Part shown: positions 1 through 8,660 of the stretch, piece after piece
How the letters are laid out: every line of letters begins with the position of its first letter
Numbering within the stretch: position 1 is the first letter of the stretch
Origin: Candidatus Solibacter usitatus
GTDB taxonomy: Bacteria > Acidobacteriota > Terriglobia > Bryobacterales > Bryobacteraceae
NCBI GenBank assembly: GCA_016191645.1
Contig: JACPVQ010000115.1
Location: 1-49,934 of the forward strand
Length of the DNA: 49,934 nucleotides
Direction: 5' to 3'
Notes under the pieces: model-generated
Databases searched by the model: none
What the model was told of the DNA's origin: nothing
The model's input: the letters and a program-made list of their open reading frames with translations, nothing else
Program-made: the position numbers and the translations under genes

Positions 1-876
1 CCCATATCGCGGGCCAAACTCAGTGACCACATCCAAACGCAGTATTTCCGGTTTGCCGAACATCGATGCGTCGATCATCCACGCCGGCACCAGTGCATCC
101 CACAAGGAAACCGTTGCCTTCGGATTCTTGTAGAAACCCGGATAGCGAACGCCGTAATCCTCGGCGAAGCGGTTGGTGAACGGCGTCTTGCGCGCGGCAA
201 TCGCGTCAAACGCAGCCTTGTTCAGCAGCGCTTTTTCGCACACGTCCAATCCAAACATGACCTTCACCGGGATCTCGGAGCGAAACACCTGGCTCGCCGC
301 CTCCGGGTCGAACCAGAAGTTGAATTCCGCTTCCTTCGACGCGTTCCCCGGCACGCGAAACTGCCCGCCCATCAGGACCAGCCGCCTGATTTTCTTCGCC
401 ACATCCGGCTTACGTTGCAGCATGCGCGCGATGTTCGTCAGAGGTCCCAGCCCCACAAGGGTGATCTGGCCCGGATTCGCTTCCACCGTGCGAATCAGAT
501 AATCGACAGCTTCCTCTTTGGGCCGCGCCGCGGGTTTCTTCTCGTCGAACGCGCCACGAAACTCCATCGGTCCCCATTTTGCTTTCGCTTCTTCGGCCAA
601 GGCTTGCGTAAATCGAAGCGGCGCGTCCATGCCGAAGTAGACCGGCACGCGCGCGCCCAACAGTGTGAGGATCTCCTTCACATACACCGCGCTCGATTGC
701 GCCCAAACATTTCCGCTCACCAGCGTAATGCCTTCCACCGCGGCCGTTTTGGGGCTGCGAAGAAGCATCGCAATAGCCGCCGCGTCGTCGCCGAAATAGC
801 CGCAATCGGTGTCGATGATCACGCGCTCGGCGCTCTCAGCCCGAATTGCCAAAGCCATCAACAACAGCCATTTCAT
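1..876 (-). CDS. Inosine-uridine-type nucleoside hydrolase, 3' end outside the window
   Basis: This reading frame stays open from its ATG at 876 to the window edge, giving 292 codons without a stop; the C-terminus lies outside. After a short hydrophobic N-terminus (MKWLLLMALAIRAESA, likely a signal peptide) it carries the family's calcium-binding Asp cluster as DTDCGYFGDDAAA, and later VGLGPLTNIARML and LVLMGGQF, typical of nucleoside hydrolases that split the N-glycosidic bond of ribonucleosides. The start codon overlaps the stop of the symporter gene in ATGA form, so it is probably the last member of the xseB-ispA-tlyA-nadK-symporter run. The signal-like N-terminus suggests an exported enzyme acting in nucleoside salvage, which is inference. 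The C-terminal catalytic His of the family cannot be checked here. Confidence 0.85.
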   Translation of the reverse strand, partial: MKWLLLMALAIRAESAERVIIDTDCGYFGDDAAAIAMLLRSPKTAAVEGITLVSGNVWAQSSAVYVKEILTLLGARVPVYFGMDAPLRFTQALAEEAKAKWGPMEFRGAFDEKKPAARPKEEAVDYLIRTVEANPGQITLVGLGPLTNIARMLQRKPDVAKKIRRLVLMGGQFRVPGNASKEAEFNFWFDPEAASQVFRSEIPVKVMFGLDVCEKALLNKAAFDAIAARKTPFTNRFAEDYGVRYPGFYKNPKATVSLWDALVPAWMIDASMFGKPEILRLDVVTEFGPRYG

Positions 877-2072
877 GCTTTTTGCAGATCGACGCCTTCC
901 CAACGCGCCACCACCGCGGCCGCCAGGCAGTTACCCAACACATTGACGGACGTGCGCGCCATATCCATCAACGCATCCACGCCCATGATCACGGCGACTC
1001 CTTCCACCGGCAATCCGAAGGAAGCCAGCGTTCCCGCCAAAATCACCAGCGACGCTCGCGGCACGCCGGCAACCCCCTTGCTGGTCAACATCAGCGTCAG
1101 CATCATGAGAATCTGCTGGCCGAATGTCAGCGGAATATTCGCCATCTGCGCCACGAACACGCTGGCCAGCGAAAGATACAGTGTCGTGCCGTCCAAATTG
1201 AAGCTATATCCGGTCGGTAACACAAACGACACGATATGTTTCGGAACGCCGAACTGCTCCATATTCTGCAGCGCCTGAGGAAGCGCCGCTTCGCTTGATG
1301 CCGTGGAGAATGCAATGACCCACGGCTCTTTCACCGCCTCATAGAACCGCCGCAGCGGAATGCGGCAGATCATGACTACCGCGCCCAGCACCACAACCAC
1401 GAAAAACAACTCCGCGGCGTAGAGTGTCAGGACAAGCTTCCCCAGGCCTTTTAGGACCGCCAGTCCGTTCTTGCCCACGGTCACCGCAATCGCCGCCCCC
1501 ACGCCCACCGGCGCGGCAAGCATGATGTAGTGCGTGTAGCGGAACATCACCTCGGCCAGCGATTCGCAGAAATCCACGACGGACTTCGCCTTGGTCCCAA
1601 TGGTTGCGCACGCCGTTCCGAACAAAAACGTAAACACGACAATCTGCAACACCTCGCCCTTGGCCATCGCTTCAATGATGCTGGATGGAAACGTGTGCTC
1701 CAGAATGCTCGCCAGGCTCATGCTGGATCCCTGAATCTTCTCCGCCCCCGCCGGTACTTCCAAATGCATGCCCGCGCCGGGTTGTACAAGGTTCACAATG
1801 CCAAGCCCCAGAAACAGCGCAATCGTCGTGACAATTTCAAAGTAGACAATCGCCTTCACGCCAATGCGCCCCATGGCCTTCGGGTTTCCGCTTCCGGCGA
1901 TGCCGTAAACAAGAGTCGCGAACAGCAGAGGCGCGATGATCGACTTGATCAGCCGCAGAAAAATGTTACTCAGCGGCGCAAGCGACACGGCGATATCGGG
2001 AGCCAGCACGCCCAGCGCGATCCCGCCGGCCATGGCAATGAAGATCCAGGTAGTGCTGGATATTTTTCTCAT
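873..2072 (-). CDS. Dicarboxylate/amino acid:cation symporter (DAACS family)
   Basis: The 399-residue product is a polytopic membrane protein of the glutamate/dicarboxylate:Na+ or H+ symporter family. Diagnostic segments are the Ser-rich hairpin SSEAALPQALQNMEQFG, then PTGYSFNLDGTTLYLSL (the NxDGT substrate/cation motif), TSKGVAGVP in the second hairpin, and near the end NVLGNCLAAAVVARWEG. The SSExALP form resembles C4-dicarboxylate carriers such as DctA, but glutamate or aspartate is equally possible, so no symbol is given. The ATG at 2072 was chosen because it overlaps the nadK stop as ATGA; an in-frame ATG at 2084 is an alternative. The frame stays open further upstream into nadK, but that part is non-homologous readthrough. 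Confidence 0.9.
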   Translation of the reverse strand: MRKISSTTWIFIAMAGGIALGVLAPDIAVSLAPLSNIFLRLIKSIIAPLLFATLVYGIAGSGNPKAMGRIGVKAIVYFEIVTTIALFLGLGIVNLVQPGAGMHLEVPAGAEKIQGSSMSLASILEHTFPSSIIEAMAKGEVLQIVVFTFLFGTACATIGTKAKSVVDFCESLAEVMFRYTHYIMLAAPVGVGAAIAVTVGKNGLAVLKGLGKLVLTLYAAELFFVVVVLGAVVMICRIPLRRFYEAVKEPWVIAFSTASSEAALPQALQNMEQFGVPKHIVSFVLPTGYSFNLDGTTLYLSLASVFVAQMANIPLTFGQQILMMLTLMLTSKGVAGVPRASLVILAGTLASFGLPVEGVAVIMGVDALMDMARTSVNVLGNCLAAAVVARWEGVDLQKA

Positions 2073-2932
2073 CGTTCTCCCCATTTCAGTTTGGCGCGCA
2101 ATACGTCGAAGAAGAGCTGAGACGGCGGCCGCACCAGATTGATGACATGTTCCGATCTCTTGCAAAAAATCCTGTCCCCACGTTTCAGGGGAAGTCCCAC
2201 CTGTCCGTCGATAGTGAGGAACGTCGAATCGTCCAAGTCGCGGCACACCAGTTGAATGACGCTTGTGTCCGGCACTATCACGGGCCGGTTGGTCAAGGTG
2301 TGCGGACAGATGGGCGTGATAGCGAACGCGCCAACGGTGGGATAAATGATCGGTCCACCCGCGGCAAGCGAATACGCCGTCGAACCCGTGGGCGTGCTCA
2401 CGATGAGCCCATCGGCGCGATAGGTGCACATCAGGTTGCCATCGACGAAGGTCTCCATGCTCACCATGCGCGCAATGGCCGCCTTCGAAACCACAGCATC
2501 GTTCAGCGCATCATATTCGGCGATGGTCTCCGGACCGCGCACCAGTTGGCAACACAACATGCGGCGAAAGCCGATGCGATGCTCGCCGTGGATGGCCCGC
2601 TCCAGTTCCGGGAACACTTCGTCCACCGTGATGGCGGTGAGGAAACCAAGACCGCCCAGATTCACTGCGAACAAAGGAATCTCGCGGTGACCAATAGCTC
2701 GCGCGGCGGAAAGAAGTGTTCCATCGCCGCCCAACACGACGACGAGTTGCGTGCCTTCCGGCACCTGCTCTCGCGGAATCCAATCCGTGCCCGGCGCGTA
2801 GCCCGCCGTGGTCTCGTCGCAGCGCACGGCGATACTTCGCGCGCGGAACCAAGCCAGCAGCTCCGGAACCAGTTTCCCGGCGCTCGCCGAATTGGGCTTG
2901 CTGACAATACCCGCGGTTTCAATGGTGGGCAT
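2069..2932 (-). CDS. nadK: NAD kinase
   Basis: The 287-residue cytosolic enzyme phosphorylates NAD to NADP using ATP or polyphosphate. Its motifs are all visible: VVLGGDGTLLSAAR (the GGDGT phosphate-binding motif), NLGGLGFLT, LNDAVV (NE/D motif), and TPTGSTAYSLAAGGPI in the C-terminal beta-sandwich. Length fits the bacterial family (about 270-300). It overlaps the end of tlyA by 14 bases and its own stop overlaps the symporter start, so it is translationally linked to both. A tlyA-nadK neighbourhood is common in bacteria and supports both calls. Confidence 0.95.
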   Translation of the reverse strand: MPTIETAGIVSKPNSASAGKLVPELLAWFRARSIAVRCDETTAGYAPGTDWIPREQVPEGTQLVVVLGGDGTLLSAARAIGHREIPLFAVNLGGLGFLTAITVDEVFPELERAIHGEHRIGFRRMLCCQLVRGPETIAEYDALNDAVVSKAAIARMVSMETFVDGNLMCTYRADGLIVSTPTGSTAYSLAAGGPIIYPTVGAFAITPICPHTLTNRPVIVPDTSVIQLVCRDLDDSTFLTIDGQVGLPLKRGDRIFCKRSEHVINLVRPPSQLFFDVLRAKLKWGER

Positions 2933-3656
2933 GGATAAGAAATTCCCGATTCCCTTCGACGCCGGTAATGGGACACTCGGACAACGCCGTCAGGTAGTCG
3001 AGTGATTGTAGCGCGATGCGAACTTTTTCGCACGCCGCCGCATGTAGCCCCGCGTCGCGCACAATGCCCCCTTTTCCCACCAGTTCGCGCCCTACTTCAA
3101 ATTGCGGCTTGACCAGAATAATCATCTCGCCAACGGGCTTCAGCAGGGCCGGGAAACGCGGCAGCAGCAGCGTGACGGAGATAAAACTCGCGTCGCAAAC
3201 CAACAGGCTCGCGGGCTCGCCAATCTCCGCCGGTTCCAGATAGCGCGCGTTGACGTTCTCGTGCAGCACTACGCGCGGATCCATGCGCAGTTTCCAATCG
3301 ATCTGGCCGGCCCCCGTATCCACGGCATGCACGAGCGCCGCGCCGTGTTGCAGCAGGCAATCCGTGAATCCGCCCGTGGACGTTCCGATGTCAATGCAAA
3401 TCCTGCCCGAAGGATCGACGGAGAAGGCTTGCAGCGCGGCCTCCAGCTTCAGTCCGCCCCGGCTCACATACCTCTGTCTCCCGGCCACCACGACCTCGGC
3501 GGCGGCGGCAATCATGCGCCCCGGCTTGTCGGCCTTCTGTCCATTGAGAAAAACTTCGCCCGCCAGAATGAGTGCCTGCGCCTTCTGCCGTGATTCCACC
3601 AGCCCCCGCTCCACAAGCGCTTGATCCAGCCGCGATTTGGCAGGCGGCTTATGCAT
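2919..3656 (-). CDS. tlyA: TlyA family rRNA (cytidine-2'-O)-methyltransferase
   Basis: The 245-residue protein starts with an S4 RNA-binding domain (about residues 8-65, SRLDQALVERGLVESRQKA and VFLNGQKADKPG), followed by a FtsJ-like SAM-binding domain with YVSRGGLKLEAAL, IDIGTSTGGFTDCLL, VDTGAGQ and ILVKPQFE. TlyA enzymes 2'-O-methylate C1409 of 16S and C1920 of 23S rRNA in Mycobacterium, and some homologues are called haemolysins. The SAM motif here is GTSTGGF rather than the more usual GASTGGF. It overlaps ispA by 8 bases upstream and nadK by 14 bases downstream. Confidence 0.92.
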   Translation of the reverse strand: MHKPPAKSRLDQALVERGLVESRQKAQALILAGEVFLNGQKADKPGRMIAAAAEVVVAGRQRYVSRGGLKLEAALQAFSVDPSGRICIDIGTSTGGFTDCLLQHGAALVHAVDTGAGQIDWKLRMDPRVVLHENVNARYLEPAEIGEPASLLVCDASFISVTLLLPRFPALLKPVGEMIILVKPQFEVGRELVGKGGIVRDAGLHAAACEKVRIALQSLDYLTALSECPITGVEGNREFLIHAHH

Positions 3657-4533
3657 TGCGGCGGACGATCAAATCCGCGAGTTCGCGCAACCGGGCGGCG
3701 GAGGGGCCGAATCGATCCAACGCCGCGTGCGCCCATTGCAGTTGCTCCTGCGCCATCTCACGAGAACGCGCGATTCCGTAAACCGCCGGGAACGTGATTT
3801 TCTTTTGCGCCGCATCCTTGCCCGCTGTCTTGCCCAGCTTTTCCGACGGCTGCTCGACATCCAGCACGTCATCGACAATTTGAAACGCCAGCCCGATGTG
3901 CTCGCCGTAGCGCGTCAGCGCATCCAACTCGCTGAGTTTGGATCCGCCGTAGATCGCGCCCATGCGTACACTCGCCCGCAGCAATGCCCCCGTCTTGGCA
4001 CGATGAATCGATTCCAGCCGGGCTTCGGTTGGCTCCGCGCCCTCTCCTTCGATATCGCGGACCTGGCCTGCAATCATCCCTTCCACGGTCCCCGACGCAC
4101 CGGCCAGTTCCGCGACCAAAGCCGCGCGCACGTCCGGACCCACATCGGGCAATCGCGCCAGCACTTCAAATGCAAACGTCAGTAGCGCATCCCCTGCTAG
4201 AATCGCCATCGCCTCGCCAAACACCTTGTGATTCGTCGGACGCCCGCGCCGTAGATCGTCGTTGTCCAGCGCGGGCAGATCGTCGTGAATCAGCGAGTAG
4301 GTGTGAATCAACTCCAGCGCGCACGCCGCGTCTTCCATGCCCGGTTTCTCGCCCGCAACCGTGCGGCACGCTTCCATGCACAGAATAGGCCGGATGCGTT
4401 TGCCGCCCGCAAAAAGGCTGTAACGCATCGCTTTGTGAATGGTTTCCGGCGATTGTGTTTCCGGCGGGACCAACCGATCCAATGCCGCGTCCACGAACGC
4501 CTGTTGTTGTTCCAGGTATTGCGCCAGCGTCAT
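3649..4533 (-). CDS. ispA: Farnesyl diphosphate synthase-type polyprenyl synthetase
   Basis: The product (about 294 residues) is an all-helical prenyl transferase that extends DMAPP/GPP with isopentenyl diphosphate. The first Asp-rich motif is DDLPALDNDDLRRG and the second is DDVLDVEQP, followed by GKTAGKDAAQKKITFP, the KT/K motif after the second Asp-rich region. The small residue and extended DDLPxLD spacing fit the bacterial FPP/GGPP group. I chose the ATG at 4533 because the product then begins MTLAQYLEQQ, as family members usually do. A TTG at 4542 overlapping the xseB stop as TTGA is an alternative that adds three residues. The xseB-ispA order is a classic isoprenoid-operon arrangement, although dxs is not seen next to it. 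Confidence 0.92.
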   Translation of the reverse strand: MTLAQYLEQQQAFVDAALDRLVPPETQSPETIHKAMRYSLFAGGKRIRPILCMEACRTVAGEKPGMEDAACALELIHTYSLIHDDLPALDNDDLRRGRPTNHKVFGEAMAILAGDALLTFAFEVLARLPDVGPDVRAALVAELAGASGTVEGMIAGQVRDIEGEGAEPTEARLESIHRAKTGALLRASVRMGAIYGGSKLSELDALTRYGEHIGLAFQIVDDVLDVEQPSEKLGKTAGKDAAQKKITFPAVYGIARSREMAQEQLQWAHAALDRFGPSAARLRELADLIVRRNA

Positions 4534-4538
4534 GCCCG

Positions 4539-4793
4539 TCAATTCTCTTCGCGCGGGCGGAACGGCTCGGCCACCAGGCGTTCGCCGCGGCGCATCAACT
4601 GCTCCACGCGAGTCTCCGCTTCGTCCAACTGTTTTCGGCAGGCGTCGCTCAACAGCGTTCCTTTTTCAAATAGCGCCAGCGCGCGTTCCAGCGGCAAATC
4701 GCCGCTCTCCAACTCTTTCACCACAGCCTCCAGCTCCGAGAGACTCGCTTCAAAGCTCTGCGATGGCGTTTTCTCATCAGCCATAAGATTCAT
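4539..4793 (-). CDS. xseB: Exodeoxyribonuclease VII small subunit
   Basis: The 84-residue helical protein has the family core SFEASLSELEAVVKELESG, LPLERALALFEKG and CRKQLDEAETRVEQL. XseB binds the catalytic XseA subunit to form exonuclease VII, which degrades single-stranded DNA to oligonucleotides. The start at 4793 has GGGAG about 12 bases upstream; a second ATG at 4784 is possible. It lies directly before ispA. No xseA is present in the 150 bases upstream or elsewhere in the window, so the large subunit must be encoded elsewhere. Confidence 0.92.
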   Translation of the reverse strand: MNLMADEKTPSQSFEASLSELEAVVKELESGDLPLERALALFEKGTLLSDACRKQLDEAETRVEQLMRRGERLVAEPFRPREEN

Positions 4794-4881
4794 TGTAGTT
4801 TGTAACTCCCTGGCGCGGACACTATCGAAGATTCCTTTGGTCTGTCCCTATGGGCCTCGGGGCCCACAAATTGTGATGAAC

Positions 4882-4915
4882 CAGATCCCGCTGCAGATCT
4901 GGAGATCTGCCCCAC
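4882..4915. repeat. Dispersed palindromic intergenic repeat, copy A
   Basis: This lies in the 152-base gap between xseB and the outer-membrane protein gene. The 34-base segment contains the palindrome GCAGATCTGGAGATCTGC (8-base arms, 2-base loop) followed by CCCCACA. It recurs in inverted orientation at 31588-31621 with a single mismatch, and its palindrome plus CCCCACA recurs at 31719-31742. Nothing in the gap looks like a gene. A role as a transcript-end hairpin or as a relic of a small mobile repeat is inferred. Confidence 0.75.
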
Positions 4916-4945
4916 ATCGAGCTGGAGAGCCCGCGAAGCGAGGGC

Positions 4946-6031
4946 CTACTTTGTGAGGCCGGATGTCACGTCGTCCAGGCGAGTGATTAGCTGAATGGAA
5001 AGTACGTTGTTCGTGTTGCCACGAACGTAGGTCCCGCGGGATACCTGATAACCGGTCTTGATCAACTGCCGGCGGTTGGGGCGAAACGCTGCCGCCGTTT
5101 CGTACGCCTGGTTTTCGATGCCGATGTTCATCACTAAGTGTTCGCCGCGAACCGCCACATACCAGCGCGGATGCAGAGCGTACTTCACTTCGCCGTATCC
5201 TGCAGTCGTGCTAAACGTCGGAATGACGTGATAAGCGTTCTGCGTTCGTTGCAGTTCGCCCGACATGTTCCAATGCCCGCGGGCAAACTGAACATCCAGC
5301 CCGAGGCCCGTCGAAGGCAGACGTTTCGGCGCCCATTCCCCTGGGAAAAAATATCGATGCTGGCGATGCAGGTAAGGGCCGCGATGAGCCGATACGCCAA
5401 CACGGAATCCTTGCAGGATGGTGTATCCCGCACCGCCGGTCCAGGCGCCATACTGGTCCTTCTCCAGGAAACCGCGGCGGTTGGCGGGCGAACTGGCTGT
5501 AAACTGCGCGCGGAAATCCGCTCTCCCAAGCGAGACGTCCACTTGCGCGCCCGGCTGTCCTTTGAGCGTCACCGGCTTGTAGTAGTAGCCATAGCTCAGG
5601 GGCACGCCGGTCAGCGCGTTCGCTGTGTCGTCATAGCGCAGCGGAAAGGATCCAAACGCGCTCATCAGTTGGCCCACTTTTATCTGAATGAAGTTGCGGC
5701 CGCGATAATGGGCGTAGCCCAGATAGGCGTTGAGAACATCGACGCCCGCGCCGTAGCCTTGCGTGTTCAGCTGTTCGCCGAAGAATGGACGAGTTGATCC
5801 CTGCAGGCTTCCCGCTACGAACCAACCGCGGCCCAACTTCATCACCGGGTACAGCACGGCGCGGAATCCTGGGGAAAACGGCGAGCCGGATCGCGGGTAA
5901 CCCTCGGACAATCCCGAATAGGCAAGTTGCCCCGTGATGGTGACGGGCACCTCAAACCGCGCCTCCTTTATGGGTGGCGTTTGCGCGGCTGCGGAGACGC
6001 CGAGGAACAGATTTGCAATTACCTGGATCAA
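4946..6031 (-). CDS. Predicted outer-membrane beta-barrel protein
   Basis: The 361-residue product starts with a hydrophobic signal-like segment (MIQVIANLFLGVSAAAQ, cleavage probably after AAAQ) lacking the usual basic residues. The rest alternates polar and aromatic residues in a way typical of transmembrane beta-strands (for example AYLGYAHYRGRNFIQIKVGQL, about residues 104-124, and WYVAVRGEHLVMNIGIENQ). I do not recognise a specific family; it resembles porin-like proteins without a known substrate. The TTG start at 6031 overlaps the stop of the HD-GYP gene as TTGA, and a stop lies 27 bases upstream in frame with no ATG or GTG between, so TTG is the only sensible start. The tight coupling to a signalling gene suggests a common transcript. 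Confidence 0.75.
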   Translation of the reverse strand: MIQVIANLFLGVSAAAQTPPIKEARFEVPVTITGQLAYSGLSEGYPRSGSPFSPGFRAVLYPVMKLGRGWFVAGSLQGSTRPFFGEQLNTQGYGAGVDVLNAYLGYAHYRGRNFIQIKVGQLMSAFGSFPLRYDDTANALTGVPLSYGYYYKPVTLKGQPGAQVDVSLGRADFRAQFTASSPANRRGFLEKDQYGAWTGGAGYTILQGFRVGVSAHRGPYLHRQHRYFFPGEWAPKRLPSTGLGLDVQFARGHWNMSGELQRTQNAYHVIPTFSTTAGYGEVKYALHPRWYVAVRGEHLVMNIGIENQAYETAAAFRPNRRQLIKTGYQVSRGTYVRGNTNNVLSIQLITRLDDVTSGLTK

Positions 6032-7740
6032 GTTTTGCCGGCCTCCCGCGGCACCACGTTAGGTTCTGTCTTTGCGATGGGAATGGAATTCTGGGTGGTG
6101 CCCAGATAGACGGCGAGGTTGGTAAGCGTCGAAGCGAAAGTAGTCTGCATGTGGCGCGTCGCCAGGAACGCGGCGACAATGGCCGGATCGAACTGCGTCC
6201 CGGAGAATTGCTGCAGCGTGGCAATGGCCTCATGATTTGACATCCCTTTGCGGTACGGGCGATCGGAGGTCATGGCGTCAAAGGCGTCGGCGACGTGCAC
6301 AATCCGCGCGTCCAAAGGAATATCGTCGGCGCGCAAACCATGCGGGTACCCGCTTCCATCGTGGTTTTCGTGATGCAATTCGACGATCGGCAGATAGACG
6401 CGAAAGTCTTCCAGCGCTTCCAGGATGCGCTTGCCGATGGTCGGATGTTCCTGAATGATGGCGTATTCCTCCGGCAGCAAGGGTCCGGGCTTACGCAGAA
6501 TCGCGTCCGGCACGCCGATCTTGCCCACGTCGTGAAGGAACGCCCCAATGCGGATGCGGTTGGAATCTTCCCACGACATGCCCAGCTCCACGGCGATGGA
6601 GACGGCGTACTCCGCCACGCGCCTGCTGTGGCCCGCCGTATACACGTCGCGGGCGTCAATGGCGCTGGCCATCGATTCGATAAAGCCGAGATAGGCGCGG
6701 CCCAGGCGGTCGCGCGTCCCTTGCGACGCCTGCGCCGCGCGGTTGAACGCTTCGGCCAACTGCTCCAACTCCACAACGCGCGTGTCCAGTTTCACTTCGG
6801 GCAACGCCCCGGTGTGCTGCGCGGCATTGAGCCGTGCGACGAGTGTCGTAATGGGGCCGGCAATGGACTTCACCGAGTAGAAGGACATCAGCAACAGCGC
6901 TATTGTGGCAACACCGGCGACAATCAGAAACGTGCTGCGCATGCGCGCCTTTAATGGGGCGCTGGCAGCATCCACCGACTCCAGAATCTGCAGCGTGTAA
7001 CCATCCCCCAATTGCAAGGTGTCCACCGGCAGATACGTTTCGCCGCGAATCACAAGATCGCATTCGCCTTCCGCCGGACAGCGGGCCAAGGCCTGATTCA
7101 CGGCGGCAAGGTCGCCGCCGCGGAGATTCGTCATGACGCCTTTGCCGTTACGCGTCAGTATGGTGGGCGCGCTTAGCTCGCTGAAATCGAACTCCAGTCC
7201 GACAACCAAACTCCCCAGCGATTCATCTTTTTGATCGATGAAGAAACGAGCCAGACCGTACGTTTTTCCCTTTAGGGTGTAGAACCCCGCCGCCGGCAGC
7301 GTAGGCAGGCCTTTTTGCGTCAGAGAGCGCATTTCCGGCTGGTCCGGTCCGGCAGAGCCGTCGTGCAATACACCCGCCAGCGGATGACCTTCCCCATCCG
7401 CGGCCAGCAGAAGATCGAAATTCAGAAGATGGTTCAGCCGCTTCAGTTCCGCTTCCAACGTCTCGGCGGTTCCATTGCGCAATCCCTCGGTGCGCACAAG
7501 ATCCATGCAAGCCCTGAGAGAAGGCGTTTCGGCCACAACCCGCAGGACGCGGTTGTTCAACATCTCATGACGCGCCCGCATGAGCACGGCAAACTGATGG
7601 CTTTGCCGCAGCGAGTGCCGCAGACCCTCCTTGATGTTGTCCTCCAGGGTTGCGCGCGTAATGAGGGGCATGCTCAACACAAGCAGCGCGAACGGCACCG
7701 TTGCCGCCATCAGCACCTTGAATGAGAGCCGGATCTTCAT
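6028..7740 (-). CDS. Membrane HD-GYP domain c-di-GMP phosphodiesterase with HAMP
   Basis: The 570-residue protein has a first transmembrane helix at about 8-27, an extracytoplasmic sensor region at about 30-265, a second helix at about 269-290, a HAMP-like linker at about 291-345 and a C-terminal HD-GYP domain. Catalytic residues are present: H371 in TAGHSRRVAEY, H403-D404 in FLHDVGKIGVPD, H432, H456-H457 in HHENHDGSGYP and the GYP triplet at 464-466. Such proteins hydrolyse cyclic di-GMP in response to a periplasmic signal. The ATG at 7740 overlaps the stop of the cupredoxin gene as ATGA. Its operon partners are a copper-protein-like exported protein and a beta-barrel, so the signal may be periplasmic or envelope-related (inference). 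Confidence 0.9.
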   Translation of the reverse strand: MKIRLSFKVLMAATVPFALLVLSMPLITRATLEDNIKEGLRHSLRQSHQFAVLMRARHEMLNNRVLRVVAETPSLRACMDLVRTEGLRNGTAETLEAELKRLNHLLNFDLLLAADGEGHPLAGVLHDGSAGPDQPEMRSLTQKGLPTLPAAGFYTLKGKTYGLARFFIDQKDESLGSLVVGLEFDFSELSAPTILTRNGKGVMTNLRGGDLAAVNQALARCPAEGECDLVIRGETYLPVDTLQLGDGYTLQILESVDAASAPLKARMRSTFLIVAGVATIALLLMSFYSVKSIAGPITTLVARLNAAQHTGALPEVKLDTRVVELEQLAEAFNRAAQASQGTRDRLGRAYLGFIESMASAIDARDVYTAGHSRRVAEYAVSIAVELGMSWEDSNRIRIGAFLHDVGKIGVPDAILRKPGPLLPEEYAIIQEHPTIGKRILEALEDFRVYLPIVELHHENHDGSGYPHGLRADDIPLDARIVHVADAFDAMTSDRPYRKGMSNHEAIATLQQFSGTQFDPAIVAAFLATRHMQTTFASTLTNLAVYLGTTQNSIPIAKTEPNVVPREAGKT

Positions 7741-8438
7741 GGGTTCGGCGGCGATTTCCGATCGATGGGGATGGTGAAGTTCAGCGTCACCGTCTGTCCT
7801 TCCCGCAGTTCCACTTCCTTGCGGAAGTAGCCCGCGGTGCGGTGCCACGCGACAATTCTGTATCGTCCCGCCGGCACGCCTGCGAACTCGTAGTTGCCGT
7901 CCGCGGCCGGTTTCATTCCCCACTTGCCGGGAGTCACCACAATCGCAGCGCTCATGTTAGGGTGCAAATGGCAATACACCGGCACCACGCCGGCCTTCGG
8001 GAACGTCACCGTTCGCGACTCGTTTCTCTTGTAATTCCCCAGGTCGAAAGACTTCACTCCCGAGAGTGAAAAAACGTTGTGGAAGATCGGGTCGCGGTTC
8101 GGAAACAATACGGCGGAACCAACGGGGACTACCATCAGGTCGCTTTCGAACCTCTGATCCTTTTGATCCAGTGATACCGTCACAGGCACAGGCGCGGCGC
8201 CGCTGGGATTCTCAATGTAAACGGCGATGCGCGTATACTCCGACCGCAGCGAGGGCTCCACTTCGTCGGCGCCCGCGGGCTGAACGGGAACACCGCGCGC
8301 GTATGCGCTCACCAACGGCGTGAACCGCTTTTTCGTCAAACGCTGCGTTACTTGGACGTTGCCGCTGAGGTTCGCACCTTCCAAGTGCGAACACGCCAGC
8401 AAGAGTGCAAACGCTCTTAGGGCGGCCTGTGTAGACAT
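7737..8438 (-). CDS. Exported cupredoxin-like (plastocyanin/azurin-type) protein
   Basis: The 233-residue product has a signal peptide (about 1-22), then a cupredoxin-like region. Candidate copper ligands are H120 in DPIFHNVFS and the C-terminal group C156, H159 and M162 in YCHLHPNM, the Cys-x2-His-xn-Met layout of type 1 copper sites. After it, about residues 170-225, lies a short beta-sandwich reminiscent of carboxypeptidase regulatory repeats (YEFAGVPAGRYRIVAWH). Similar proteins occur near methylamine-utilisation or cytochrome genes, but no such gene is adjacent here. An electron-transfer or copper-binding role in the periplasm is likely; the partner is unknown. It heads the HD-GYP/beta-barrel operon. 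Confidence 0.8.
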   Translation of the reverse strand: MSTQAALRAFALLLACSHLEGANLSGNVQVTQRLTKKRFTPLVSAYARGVPVQPAGADEVEPSLRSEYTRIAVYIENPSGAAPVPVTVSLDQKDQRFESDLMVVPVGSAVLFPNRDPIFHNVFSLSGVKSFDLGNYKRNESRTVTFPKAGVVPVYCHLHPNMSAAIVVTPGKWGMKPAADGNYEFAGVPAGRYRIVAWHRTAGYFRKEVELREGQTVTLNFTIPIDRKSPPNP

Positions 8439-8629
8439 TCATTAGAAGCCATCGGCCGAATGAGAAGCGCGGCGATAGGGTCTAAGGCTTAGAAGCGGTC
8501 TAAGGATACAGCAGGCTGCGTAGACGAAAGCACCCACCGCCGTACTGGGCCTGGTTCTAGCCTGCATTTCTCACTCCTCAACCCAACCGATGGTTCGAAG
8601 CCTTTGTGGCGCGCGCTCTCGAGCGTGCC

Positions 8630-8651
8630 GTCTCGACAATCGTGTCGAGAC
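8630..8651. repeat. Perfect hairpin in the gap downstream of the B12 receptor gene
   Basis: GTCTCGACA and TGTCGAGAC form a perfect 9-base stem around a 4-base loop (ATCG). It lies in the 318-base gap (8439-8756) between two minus-strand genes and has no T-tract, so it is not a classical intrinsic terminator. I see no gene in this gap; its content is this hairpin, the repeat at 8661-8748 and unassigned sequence. Confidence 0.7.
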
Positions 8652-8660
8652 GCTTTGCCG

